A DNA stretch of 64,000 nt from Flavobacterium yafengii (GCF_030010375.1 NZ_JASCRY010000004.1:248001-312000); one strand, 5' to 3'. Shown: positions 44,233 to 53,420, counted from the first letter of the stretch. Numbers and translations are program-made. Notes: generated by a model not told the origin, from the letters alone.

Positions 44233-47200
44233 ATTTATTTGTTTTATTGCATTTGAATAATCCATCCTCGTCGCTATTAAACGAGGATTTCCTACTCTTA
44301 ATAATTTGATTTCTAATTTTTACTAAAAGATTTTTTGTAAAGTATTTACCATTTGTTAAGGTCATCCTTACCACATAAATCCCTTCCGTATTTGGCGCAA
44401 TCATATCCGTTGTTATGCCATCAACTATTTTATCGTTCACTAGTACTCCAAGTATAGTAAAAACTGTAATACGAGCATTTTGCAACTTAGCTGAATCTAC
44501 ATTAGTAAGGATTTGGTAGCTTGCATTACTCTTAACCGGATTAGGTGCAATCTTTAAATATTCATCTACTATTGACACAGAAAACGTCAAAGGACATGTT
44601 GTAACAAACGTACCGTCTGTTTTTTTAGCGATAGCGTAATAACTTCCATTGAGAATCCCATTATCTTTGAAATACTGTGCTGTTTGACCAGATACTAAAA
44701 CTCCATTTTTGTACCAGCTGTATGCAATGAAGGCTTTAGAACTGTTATCAAAGAAAATAACATCGTCAAAATGTTTTCTAATTATATTAGGCCTAGTATT
44801 TACAACTGTTACAATAGCTGTTTTAGTAGCAACATTTCCACTATTATCTGTTACTTTTAGAGTAACGATATTATCACCTACATTGGCACAACTGAATAAT
44901 GCTTTATCGAGTTCTAATAAACTGATTCCACAATTATCAGTCGAACCATTATTAACATCGGCAGCAGCTATCAATATATTTGACGAAGCATCAAGTTGAA
45001 CGGTGATGTTTTTTGTAAATACTACCGGTGCAATTTTATCTTCAACAGTTATAACAGCTGTTTGAGTAGCAACATTTCCGTTATTATCTGTAACTTTCAA
45101 TGTTACTGTGTTTGCTCCAACATTAGCACATGTGAATGCCATTTTATCCAACTCTACTAAACTGATTCCGCAATTATCTGTTGAACCATTGTTTACATCT
45201 GCAACAACTATCGAAGCTGTTCCTACTGCATTCAATTGAATAGTCTTATTTTTAGTAATTACAACTGGAGCTACTTTATCTTCAACTGTAACAATCGCCG
45301 TTTGAGTAGCAACGTTTCCGTTATTATCTGTAACGGTTAATATCACTGTATTTACTCCAAAATTCGCACAACTAAATGAAGTTTTGTCTAATACCAAAGT
45401 CGCAATTCCACAAGCATCTGTTGAACCATTATTTACGTCAGCAGCCAATATTGTTGCATTTCCTGCAGCATTGAGCTGAACCGTGATGTTTTTAGTAATA
45501 GCTACTGGTTTTTGAATGTCAGTTACAACTATGGTTTGAGTTACCGCTACCGCATTGTTGTTATTAGCATCTGTTGCATTCCAGGCTATTGTTGTTGTCC
45601 CCACCGGGTAAAGTGCATCTAGTACTAAACCATCACTACGAACCCCAGTTGGCAATCCAACAGTACAATTATCTACTGCTGTTGCCGTAACAACTACTGT
45701 CGCACTGCAAACATTCAAATCTGTATTTACATTTTTATCGCCGTTAGAAGTAATTACCGGGATTTGATTATCCGTTACGATAATGGTCTGGACAACTTCA
45801 ACTGCTGTATTACTGTTAGCATCTGATACATTCCAAGTAATCGTTGTCGTTCCCACTGGATAAACCGCATCCAATGCCAATGCATCGCTTCTTACTCCAG
45901 TTGGTGCGTCAACAGTGCAATTGTCTGCTGCTGTTGCCGAAACAACTACAGTTGCGCCACAAACATTCAAATCTGTAGTTACATTTTTATTGCCATTGGA
46001 AGTAATCACAGGAAGTTGATTATCCGTTACAACTATTGTTTGAGTTACTTCTACAGCGTCATTGCTATTAGCATCTGATACATTCCAAGTAATCGTTGTC
46101 GTTCCTACTGGATAAACCGCATCTAATGCTAAACCATCACTACGAACGCCAGTTGGCAATCCAACAGTACAATTATCTCCTGCTGTTGCCAAAACAACTA
46201 CGCTTGCTCCGCAAACATTTAAATCAGTAGTTACATTTTTATCGCCGTTAGAAGTAATTACCGGGATTTGATTATCCGTTACAACTACATCAAATGAAGA
46301 ACTTGAAGAGTTACCACTTGCATCTGTCGCTTTAAATGTGTTTGTTGTTGTCCCCACAGGAAAAACGCTTCCACTTGGTAATCCTGCAGTTTGAACAATA
46401 GTAGGGTTGTTATCACAATTATCTGTGGCAGACACTCCGCCGTTTCCGTTAAGTTCAAATACAACGGTTATAGTTTGTGAGTCCGCATTACAAGTGGCTG
46501 TTCCTGCACCTCCCCAGTTACTATTTCCTATACATGGGCGTACAACATATTCATTAGTTTCACAAGCACAAAAGTTTCCAGAAGCACTTAACTCAACTCC
46601 TGAACCACATCCTTCGCTCACTAGCCAAGTTCTTCCTCCATCAGTTATTGACACAGAAGTTTCTGTACGAAGTGCATTTGCAATTTGCAAAACTTTTGCC
46701 GGATCAGTTACTGAAACACCCGTAAGACCTAAAGATCCTTTTATAGTAAGTTTTTTATAGGAAAGGGTTGAGAGTAATTGTGACTGAAATGTATTCCAGG
46801 CGCCACAACTTGCCGAACTCTGATTTTGAACAAATGATTCCGAAAAAGTTATGTTAGCCGGAGTTTGATATTCAACCACTGCTCCACATGTGTTCAAATC
46901 CGTATTTACATTTATTTGTGGAACACTTGTAAATATCGGAGCAATATTGTCTTCAACTGTAAATATAAAAGTTGAAATTGCCGTTCCTCCTTGACCATCA
47001 TCAACCGTCACTACAACACTTGAAGTTCCATTTTCGCCTAGAGCTGGGGTAAGAGAAACTGTTCTATTTGCTCCTGAACCTCCAAAAACAATATTAGCAC
47101 CTGGCAATAAAGTCTGATTTGAAGAAGTAGCCGATAAAGTCAAACTACCAGCAACGGTTTCCGCATCAGAGATTGTAAAAGCAAGGTTAGAAACAGCAGT

Positions 47201-48901
47201 ATTAGGACAAGTAGATTGATTAGAAATTATTGATATTGTTGGAGGAGTATTTGCACTAACAGTAATTGGAATAACCTGAAATGGAATACCACCAATGTTG
47301 TCATGATGATTAATATCATGAGCCTCTATCTTAAAAGTAAAAGTACCAACATCTGCAAGCGTCGGAGTACCAGTAAGTTTTGCTGAACCATCACCGTTAT
47401 CTGTAAAGGTAAGCCATGTAGGCATGCCAATAGCATGTAAATCCAAAATGTCGCCATATGTAATATCAGCATCATTCGCCATTACATCATAACTATAGGC
47501 CTCAGCTACTTTAACTATTGCAGTAGGTGGAGTAGAAATAAAGAATGGGTTTGTATTTATTAAAACATTAACTTCATGACGCGTTCTATCCCCGAAACTG
47601 TCCTCAGCCCAAAAATAAATATGTTTATGTCCCCAATCAGAACCTTGAGTAGCCCAATTAAAAACACCATTAGTTGGATTAGCTGCTGGCGAAGGTAATG
47701 TACTAAAAGTCGCAGTAGAATATAACGGAATCTCTTGCCCCATCATATCCTTTCCTTTCACATCTACAATCCGAACAACATCAGCTGGATCTGGATCAGA
47801 CACTTGTACAGGAAAAGAAATTATTTGTCCAGGTGAGTAAACATTATGAACTCCAGCAGCCGGCGTTGGCGGTACGTCAAAACGTGGCTTAAGACTAACT
47901 TGGATAGTAACAGAAGAAAACACTTGAACACCTACATTATCTTGCGCCACAAAATTCAAAACATAGCTTCCAAAATCACTTGAAGTCGGTGTCCAGTTAA
48001 AAGTAGAGATGGCCGGATTACCTGAAGCAGTAGTAAAGCTAGCTCCACCAGGAATTCCAGTCGCATACAAGCTAGATACGCTCCCTCCAACATCTAGATC
48101 TTGAGCACTTACTTGAAAGTTTACATTTTGTCCAGGCGAAACTATTATCACACTCGCATTTACAGGTGTTGGCCCATAAAGAAATTCTGGAGGAGTTGAA
48201 GGCTGAGTAATAGCGATAAGGAAATCGACAAAAACAGATGTTTTACCATCAGATACAATAATACCTGCCATATACAACTGGCCTGCAATATAATTAGAAA
48301 GAGATGTATTTACAGTAGCTAAACCAGTTGTAGCATCAATAGAAAAACCTGCAGGTTGATTTCCATTTAATTCAGCTACTGTTGCAAGACGGTATGATAA
48401 TACATCACCATCTAAATCGTTAGCAGGAACCTGAAATGTTGCTGCGGTTAAACCTATCGGAAGGTTAACAGTTGCAGGTAAAGAGCAAACTGGACTATTC
48501 TTATTACCACCTGTAAGATCAACAATTGTAGACAAAACCATACTTCCAGAACTACCTCCACCACTCAAACCATTAATCCTACAACAGCTACTCCATGAAA
48601 CGGTGTACGGTCCTAAATCAGGATAGGTTACAACAATTTTTTGCACTCGAGTCGCAACTCCATTTACGTCGCTTACTATCTGATTTGATGTCTCTTGCTC
48701 ATTTGTTACCGCTGCGCCGTAGTCTAAATAAACGACATCAGCAGCACCACTTCTCCAAGAAGTAGTTACAGTAAATTCAACAACTCGTGGAGAAACTTCC
48801 CTCCATGTTATCGAACCAGATCTATAATGGCTTGCAAATGCAGTAGATGATAAAGTTAACAAGAAAATCAACGTCAAATAAATGTGTAATTTTTTTTTCA
48901 T
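44222..48901 (-). CDS. Giant secreted HYR/Ig-like repeat protein with T9SS C-terminal sorting domain
   Basis: 1559 residues. Signal peptide 1-23 (cut after AFA). The N-terminal module begins SHYRSGSITWREV, with CC in WSSCCRINGL. Cadherin/He-PIG-like domains follow to about 650 (PAGFSIDATTGLATV, PTWLTFTDNGDGSAKLTG). An HYR repeat near 660-870 is split by a Cys-rich insert (about 678-818). Three HYR repeats of about 84 residues (about 872-1125, DNQIPVITSNGDKNV type) and three related repeats of about 81 residues (about 1127-1368, SCANxGxNTV..VTDNNGNVATQ type) precede a T9SS type A sorting domain (about 1444-1528, LKIAPNPVKSN to FTKNLLVK). It is a surface or extracellular protein, probably adhesive. 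After the sorting domain there is a 31-residue extra tail overlapping the next gene, which may reflect a one-base indel in an A-run at 44317-44321. Confidence 0.9.
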   Translation of the reverse strand: MKKKLHIYLTLIFLLTLSSTAFASHYRSGSITWREVSPRVVEFTVTTSWRSGAADVVYLDYGAAVTNEQETSNQIVSDVNGVATRVQKIVVTYPDLGPYTVSWSSCCRINGLSGGGSSGSMVLSTIVDLTGGNKNSPVCSLPATVNLPIGLTAATFQVPANDLDGDVLSYRLATVAELNGNQPAGFSIDATTGLATVNTSLSNYIAGQLYMAGIIVSDGKTSVFVDFLIAITQPSTPPEFLYGPTPVNASVIIVSPGQNVNFQVSAQDLDVGGSVSSLYATGIPGGASFTTASGNPAISTFNWTPTSSDFGSYVLNFVAQDNVGVQVFSSVTIQVSLKPRFDVPPTPAAGVHNVYSPGQIISFPVQVSDPDPADVVRIVDVKGKDMMGQEIPLYSTATFSTLPSPAANPTNGVFNWATQGSDWGHKHIYFWAEDSFGDRTRHEVNVLINTNPFFISTPPTAIVKVAEAYSYDVMANDADITYGDILDLHAIGMPTWLTFTDNGDGSAKLTGTPTLADVGTFTFKIEAHDINHHDNIGGIPFQVIPITVSANTPPTISIISNQSTCPNTAVSNLAFTISDAETVAGSLTLSATSSNQTLLPGANIVFGGSGANRTVSLTPALGENGTSSVVVTVDDGQGGTAISTFIFTVEDNIAPIFTSVPQINVNTDLNTCGAVVEYQTPANITFSESFVQNQSSASCGAWNTFQSQLLSTLSYKKLTIKGSLGLTGVSVTDPAKVLQIANALRTETSVSITDGGRTWLVSEGCGSGVELSASGNFCACETNEYVVRPCIGNSNWGGAGTATCNADSQTITVVFELNGNGGVSATDNCDNNPTIVQTAGLPSGSVFPVGTTTNTFKATDASGNSSSSSFDVVVTDNQIPVITSNGDKNVTTDLNVCGASVVVLATAGDNCTVGLPTGVRSDGLALDAVYPVGTTTITWNVSDANSNDAVEVTQTIVVTDNQLPVITSNGNKNVTTDLNVCGATVVVSATAADNCTVDAPTGVRSDALALDAVYPVGTTTITWNVSDANSNTAVEVVQTIIVTDNQIPVITSNGDKNVNTDLNVCSATVVVTATAVDNCTVGLPTGVRSDGLVLDALYPVGTTTIAWNATDANNNNAVAVTQTIVVTDIQKPVAITKNITVQLNAAGNATILAADVNNGSTDACGIATLVLDKTSFSCANFGVNTVILTVTDNNGNVATQTAIVTVEDKVAPVVITKNKTIQLNAVGTASIVVADVNNGSTDNCGISLVELDKMAFTCANVGANTVTLKVTDNNGNVATQTAVITVEDKIAPVVFTKNITVQLDASSNILIAAADVNNGSTDNCGISLLELDKALFSCANVGDNIVTLKVTDNSGNVATKTAIVTVVNTRPNIIRKHFDDVIFFDNSSKAFIAYSWYKNGVLVSGQTAQYFKDNGILNGSYYAIAKKTDGTFVTTCPLTFSVSIVDEYLKIAPNPVKSNASYQILTNVDSAKLQNARITVFTILGVLVNDKIVDGITTDMIAPNTEGIYVVRMTLTNGKYFTKNLLVKIRNQIIKSRKSSFNSDEDGLFKCNKTNKYEI
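44264..44288. repeat. Inverted repeat in the extra 3' end of the giant gene
   Basis: ATCCTCGT (44264-44271) and ACGAGGAT (44281-44288) form a perfect 8-bp stem with a 9-base loop. It lies after the point where the T9SS sorting domain normally ends and about 30 bases before the next start codon. No U-tract follows. It behaves more like intergenic than coding DNA. Confidence 0.7.
44795..45522. repeat. Three tandem intragenic repeats of about 243 bases
   Basis: Units beginning near 45522, 45280 and 45037 (minus strand) each encode about 81 residues with the shared words ITKNxTxQLxA, ADVNNGSTDxCGI, FSCAN and VTDNNGNVATQTA. Nucleotide identity between units is visibly high (for example gtagcaacattTCC and ccattatctgt). 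Confidence 0.85.
45525..46285. repeat. Three tandem intragenic HYR repeats of about 252 bases
   Basis: Units share DNA words such as GATTATCCGTTAC (near 46269, 46017 and 45767) and encode DNQxPVITSNGxKNVxTDLNVC, DNCTVxxPTGVRSD and YPVGTTTIxWNxxDAN. The near-identity over long runs suggests recent duplication or gene conversion. Confidence 0.85.
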
Positions 48902-48997
48902 AAAAAATTAATTAAAGTTTATTTTAGAATTTTAATAATTCTAACTTTTAAATATTGTTTTGAAACTAATTGTATATGTTAGTTAAAAAGATAAAAT

Positions 48998-49198
48998 TTA
49001 GGCCAAAATAATATTCACCTTTTTATTTAAGATCAAAATATCTTTCATGCTTTGCTTAATTTCATTTGGGATTTTTTTCTGAAGTTCTTGTAAAGCAACA
49101 CATTGCTTTATGATCTCCCCTTGGGATTCTGACTGAGCATATATTGTATTAAAACACACACACAATACACTCATAAAAAAGAGTAATTTTAATTTCAT
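48998..49198 (-). CDS. Small secreted protein, function unknown
   Basis: 66 residues with a convincing signal peptide (MKLKLLFFMSVLCVCFNTIYAQS, cut before QSES). The mature part of about 44 residues (GEIIKQCVALQELQKKIPNE...) is short, mostly helical and has one Cys. It precedes the giant T9SS gene by 97 bases on the same strand, so it may be co-transcribed. I recognise no family. It could be a genuine small exported peptide; its size leaves some doubt. Confidence 0.55.
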   Translation of the reverse strand: MKLKLLFFMSVLCVCFNTIYAQSESQGEIIKQCVALQELQKKIPNEIKQSMKDILILNKKVNIILA

Positions 49199-49478
49199 AT
49201 AGTTTTAGTTTGTTTTAGATTTATTTGGAAGCAAAAATAAAAGGAAAAAAAATGATTGAATAGCCCATTAGGACATATCAATAGCCTATTAAGACCAGTT
49301 GTTGCTTTTGAAATATTAAATCGAAAAAATCGACTTATATATTTATTAAAGCAATCAAAAACAGCATTTTATATTTTTAAATTAAAAATATAAAATGAAA
49401 TAAAATTAAAAAAATCAGAAAAATAGTCCTAAAAAAAATAAAATAATTTGTTAAAACAATCAAAAGCCATTTACAAGG

Positions 49479-50543
49479 CTATAAAAAACGTACTTCTGAC
49501 GGGAGTTTGTCAAAGCGTTTTTTAAAATTGGCTGTAAATTTACTCGCGCTTTCATAACCCGTTGCAAAAGCAATATTTTTTATTTGCATATCGGTATTTG
49601 TAACCATTTGCATAGCGAGAAGCAAGTTTTTTTCTTTATGGTATTGCAACATAGAAATCCCATGAACAGACTTAAAAGTCAATTTTAGTTTTGTAGGGGA
49701 CAAGTTCACCTGTTGCGCAATATTATCTACACCCTGAAAAGGTGCGGTTAGATTATCGGTAATTAATTTTTCGGCCTTGGCAATTTTCCTATAATCCGTT
49801 GTATTAACAGGTATGTAATTACCGATGCGTAGGTCGACAAATGCATTCTTAAAAAAAGTGGAAACTAAATGAAATGTTTGAGATTTTAAAATTGATTTAT
49901 TCAATTGATCGGTTTTAACCGTTTTTAAATTCAGCCAAATTTCTTTAGACAATTCACCTGCATTAGGCACAATATCCTGATAAGATATAAAGCCTTGGTC
50001 TGAATTTAAAAAACTTTTAATTTGGTTGTCTTCGGGCAAAGTTTCAAACGAAAAATTTTTTTCTGCCCATTTTTTACTGAATCCGTAGAGGTAAAATTCA
50101 CAAACAGAACCTTTATAAAAATAAGCGCCAACTTCGGTCCCTGGTCTTTTGAAACCCCAATATTTGCTTGAAAAAGGAGTCTTATCTGCAAATGTGTTTT
50201 GCAATTTCACTTCGCTCTCAAAAACTGTAAATGTAAGTGTGTAATAATCACTAACAAAGTCCTCGTCATAAATTGCTTTTAGCATCACATTTTTCTTAAA
50301 TGTAATATTTGTTGCAATAATCCAAAAACCCTCTTCAATCTCTCTATAACGCATAACACCTTTAGAAAAAGGATTGTTTCTGTAAACCGCTTGTTCATCC
50401 CGAACGTGACGGGAAGAAGGGGAATTGACAATGCTTTTTATTAAAATTTCAGGAGAATTAGATAAATAAGGTAACTCAAAGAAACCATCCCTGTAAAAAT
50501 TTATATTCTCTTTTATGAATTTAATCCACTTTGCTAAACGCAT
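49479..50543 (-). CDS. AraC-family transcriptional regulator (paralogue 1)
   Basis: 354 residues. The C-terminal about 100 residues form the double helix-turn-helix: first HTH in GVDNIAQQVNLSPTKLKLTFKSVHG, second in QIKNIAFATGYESASKFTANFKKRFDKLPSEVR. The N-terminal 240 residues have no domain I can name but share motifs with the neighbour: LPYLSNSP, GVMRYREIEEGFWIIAT and RPGTEVGAYFYKG. That region probably senses a ligand. It lies 280 bases upstream of the small secreted protein and giant T9SS gene, the likeliest targets by position. Confidence 0.92.
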   Translation of the reverse strand: MRLAKWIKFIKENINFYRDGFFELPYLSNSPEILIKSIVNSPSSRHVRDEQAVYRNNPFSKGVMRYREIEEGFWIIATNITFKKNVMLKAIYDEDFVSDYYTLTFTVFESEVKLQNTFADKTPFSSKYWGFKRPGTEVGAYFYKGSVCEFYLYGFSKKWAEKNFSFETLPEDNQIKSFLNSDQGFISYQDIVPNAGELSKEIWLNLKTVKTDQLNKSILKSQTFHLVSTFFKNAFVDLRIGNYIPVNTTDYRKIAKAEKLITDNLTAPFQGVDNIAQQVNLSPTKLKLTFKSVHGISMLQYHKEKNLLLAMQMVTNTDMQIKNIAFATGYESASKFTANFKKRFDKLPSEVRFL

Positions 50544-50668
50544 ATTTGATAGGTATAAAATTTTAATTAACAGGAATTATTATAGGAATTTATTATGTAA
50601 ATATAGATTAAATGAAAATACAAAATAGGCTGTTACAACATCTTTTATTCGATAAAAGCATTTACAAT

Positions 50669-51727
50669 TTAATTATTTCTAAAAGCTGATGGCAATTTTC
50701 CGAAACGTTCTTTGAATGTTGCCGTAAATTTACTGGCACTTTCATAACCTGTTGCAGTTGCTATATCCTGAATTGGAATATCCGAATTTTGGATCAATTG
50801 CATCGCCAGCAACATGTTTTTTTCTTTGTGATATTGCAACATAGAAAACCCAAAGACCGTTTTGAAATCAGACTTTAATTTTGTAGGCGAAGTATTCACA
50901 TCCTTTGCAATACTTTCAATACCTAAGAACGGAAGATGCAAATGGTGCAAAATCATTTTCTCGGCCTTGGCAACATTATAGTAATCTAAATTGTTTAGCG
51001 AAACATTATCTAGTATACGGTTGTCTTCAAAAGAATTATCAAAAAATGCAGCAATCAATTTCATACACTGTTTTTTTAAATCAACTGTATTAAACGAATC
51101 CTCACTTTCGGTTTCTAAAATTTTTGATATTTTTTTTGCCAAACCGTGCGCTTTTGGAGCGATGTCTAACCAAGTATAAAAACCTTTTTTAGTGTTGAAA
51201 AAATCTTCAACAGCCTTTTTTTGAGGAAAATTTTTAGACGAAATATTTTTATCAGCCCATTCTTTACTAATGGCAAGATTAAAAAACGTACCTGTCGTAC
51301 CCTTATAAAAATAGGTAGCCACTTCGGTTCCAGGTTTGTAAAAAGTCCAACATGTACTTAGAAGTGTAATGTCATTTGAATTTTTAAAAGGATATTTATA
51401 TTCAAATACAGAAAAGGACAGGAAATAATAATCCCTTAATTGATTTTCATCATAAACTGCTTTAGCGATGATATTTTCTTTGATACTTATATCTGTTGCC
51501 AAAAGCCAAAAACCGTCTTCCATTTCGCGATAACGCATTACCCCTTTACAAAAAGCATTGTTCAAATAAATGTATTGTTGTAGAGTTTTATGATGGGTCA
51601 CCGGTAATTTCACTAAACTATCCAACATGGTTTGAGGAGAATTGGACAAATAGGGTAATTCAAGAAAGCCATCTTTGAGAAGGAATAGATATTTTTGAAT
51701 GTGTTTAGGCCAATTATTTAAGGTCAT
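50669..51727 (-). CDS. AraC-family transcriptional regulator (paralogue 2)
   Basis: 352 residues, same architecture as the gene at 49479-50543, with many identical blocks (FLELPYLSNSP, GVMRYREMEDGFWLLATDI, KPGTEVATYFYKGT, FSMLQYHKEKNMLLAMQ, GYESASKFTATFKERFGKLPS). The pair is a tandem duplication whose N-terminal halves have diverged more than the DNA-binding domain. It has a start at ATG 51725-51727, 125 bases of separation from paralogue 1, and a 473-base region upstream shared with purK. Confidence 0.92.
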   Translation of the reverse strand: MTLNNWPKHIQKYLFLLKDGFLELPYLSNSPQTMLDSLVKLPVTHHKTLQQYIYLNNAFCKGVMRYREMEDGFWLLATDISIKENIIAKAVYDENQLRDYYFLSFSVFEYKYPFKNSNDITLLSTCWTFYKPGTEVATYFYKGTTGTFFNLAISKEWADKNISSKNFPQKKAVEDFFNTKKGFYTWLDIAPKAHGLAKKISKILETESEDSFNTVDLKKQCMKLIAAFFDNSFEDNRILDNVSLNNLDYYNVAKAEKMILHHLHLPFLGIESIAKDVNTSPTKLKSDFKTVFGFSMLQYHKEKNMLLAMQLIQNSDIPIQDIATATGYESASKFTATFKERFGKLPSAFRNN

Positions 51728-52154
51728 GCATATAACGCTTTAGTTATTTTAAAAATCAAATCAAATGTAAAATTAGAAATCAATATAAAACCTACACATT
51801 AAAGGTTAATCACACTAAAATCAAAAAATTCAGCAAATAAACCACCTTAGACATGTCTTTATTTCCTGTTTTCAAGATCAAAGCAGCAACAAATACTTTT
51901 CCTGTTCTTTTTTTAATTGGTACTAATTTTAAATTTGTTTTAAAACCAAGCTTTAACAAATACAATAAGTAACAATCGACTTATTTTACCCAATAACTGG
52001 CTCAAATCAGACTGCTAAACTAAACAAAAATTAACACCCTAAAGCAGGTAAAAATACCTGTTTATCCATTATTACATAAATGTATCCGAATATATCATTA
52101 TTACCTTCAAATTTGAAAAATACCCATAACCAACTCAAATCAACAAACAATAAA
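51728..52154. other. Divergent intergenic region between the AraC regulators and purK
   Basis: About 430 AT-rich bases. One hairpin is visible, CAGGTA-AAAA-TACCTG (52045-52060), followed by TTTA; it may be a weak terminator or operator. No ORF with family features and no RNA gene was recognised. Confidence 0.5.
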
Positions 52155-52184
52155 TTGACATTTGTTTTTTATCAATTATCTTTG
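52155..52184 (+). promoter_or_regulatory. Promoter of purK-purE
   Basis: TTG (52155-52157), a 19-base spacer and TATCTTTG (52177-52184), a full Bacteroidota promoter. Transcription would start about 10 bases before the ATG at 52201, which excludes the longer open frame beginning at 52162. Confidence 0.8.
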
Positions 52185-52200
52185 CACAAATTACTACACA

Positions 52201-53358
52201 ATGAATTATTTTTCTTCTGATTTTAAATTGGGAATTCTCGGCGGCGGACAACTGGGCAAAATGCTTTTGTTTGACACCCGAAAATTCGACATACAAACTT
52301 ATGTTCTTGATCCAAGTGATGAAGCACCATGTAAAATAGCCTGTAATCAATTCTTCAAAGGTGATTTAATGGATTTTGAAACGGTTTACAATTTTGGAAA
52401 AAAAGTTGATGTTTTGACTTTCGAAATTGAGTTGGTAAATCTTGAAGCTTTACTAAAACTCGAGGAAGAGGGAGTAAAAGTATTTCCTTCGCCAAAGACG
52501 TTGAAATTGATTCAAAACAAAGGAATTCAGAAAGATTTTTATATTCAACATGCTATTCCAACAGCAAATTACAAGCGATTTGAGAATCTAAAAAGTCTAA
52601 TTGTTGACATCTTGGATTCTAAAACAAAACTTCCGTTTGTATGGAAATGTACGGAATTTGGTTATGACGGAAATGGCGTTAAAGTCATTCGACAAATCTC
52701 GGATTTAGACAACTTAGCCAATGTAGAATGTATTGCCGAAGAAATGGTTCCGTTCAAAAATGAATTAGCCGTTATCGTTTGTCGCAATCCATCAGGCGAA
52801 ATAAAAACCTATCCTGTGGTAGAAATGGAATTTCATCCAGAAGCCAACCAAGTGGAATATGTGATTTGTCCTGCTCGTATTGATGATAAAGTAGCCGAAA
52901 AAGCAAGAGCAATAGCATTGAATGTTTCCGAAAAGTTCAATCATGTTGGTTTATTAGCCGTTGAAATGTTTCAAACTGAAGATGATGAAATCCTTGTAAA
53001 CGAAGTTGCTCCTCGCCCACACAATTCAGGTCATTATTCCATTGAAGCCAGTTATACTTCACAATTTGAAAATCATTTGCGAGCGATTCTTAATTTACCT
53101 TTGGGAAATACGGATAGTAAAGTAGCTGGAATTATGGTAAATCTCTCGGGTGAAGAAGGTTATTCCGGAGATGTAGTGTATCAAAATATTGAAAAAATAC
53201 TAGGTTGGAATGGTGTTACACCTCACATTTATGGAAAAAAACAGACACGCCCTTTTAGAAAAATGGGACATGTAACGATAATAAATCAAGACATCAACGA
53301 AGCTCGAAGAATAGCCGAGGATGTAAAAAACACCATTAGAGTGATCAGTGGTCAGTAA
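52201..53358 (+). CDS. purK: 5-(carboxyamino)imidazole ribonucleotide synthase (ATP-grasp)
   Basis: Uses ATP and bicarbonate to carboxylate AIR to N5-CAIR in purine synthesis. 385 residues from ATG 52201 (MNYFSSDFKLGILGGGQLGKML), which places the nucleotide-binding LGGGQLGKM at the proper N-terminal distance. The ATP-grasp signatures PFVWKCTEFGYDGNG, ECIAEEMVPFKNELAVIV and NEVAPRPHNSGHYSIEA are intact. Paired with purE 63 bases downstream, which supplies the next step. Confidence 0.97.
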   Translation: MNYFSSDFKLGILGGGQLGKMLLFDTRKFDIQTYVLDPSDEAPCKIACNQFFKGDLMDFETVYNFGKKVDVLTFEIELVNLEALLKLEEEGVKVFPSPKTLKLIQNKGIQKDFYIQHAIPTANYKRFENLKSLIVDILDSKTKLPFVWKCTEFGYDGNGVKVIRQISDLDNLANVECIAEEMVPFKNELAVIVCRNPSGEIKTYPVVEMEFHPEANQVEYVICPARIDDKVAEKARAIALNVSEKFNHVGLLAVEMFQTEDDEILVNEVAPRPHNSGHYSIEASYTSQFENHLRAILNLPLGNTDSKVAGIMVNLSGEEGYSGDVVYQNIEKILGWNGVTPHIYGKKQTRPFRKMGHVTIINQDINEARRIAEDVKNTIRVISGQ

Positions 53359-53386
53359 ATAGTGTTCAGTATCAAGTCGCAGCTTA

Positions 53387-53420
53387 CAACTATAAACAAT
53401 AAACTACAAACTATAAACAT
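53387..53420. repeat. Degenerate tandem repeat (AACTATAAAC units) in the purK-purE gap
   Basis: About three imperfect copies of a 10-11-base unit: AACTATAAAC, AATAAACTAC, AAACTATAAAC. It is low-complexity spacer DNA directly before the purE start. It explains why the frame upstream of 53422 is open without being coding. Confidence 0.6.

Noticed and set aside
44233-44265. Upstream extension of the barrel gene
   Set aside because: It would precede the signal peptide with 11 charged or polar residues and lies inside the previous gene; ATG 44230-44232 gives a proper leader.
44795-46285. Regularly spaced repeats resembling a CRISPR array
   Set aside because: Units are about 243-252 bases, in frame and encode HYR-type domains; there are no 25-40-base direct repeats with unique spacers and no cas genes.
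46407-46760. Open frame of 117 codons antisense to the giant gene
   Set aside because: It is a shadow of the coding strand with no family features and no promoter.
48998-49198. Idea that the 66-residue secreted protein is a toxin of a toxin-antitoxin pair
   Set aside because: No partner gene overlaps or adjoins it, and the leader is an ordinary export signal; kept only as a small secreted protein.
52162-52200. Upstream extension of purK
   Set aside because: It overlaps the promoter (52155-52184); ATG 52201 gives the standard N-terminus with GGGQLGKM.
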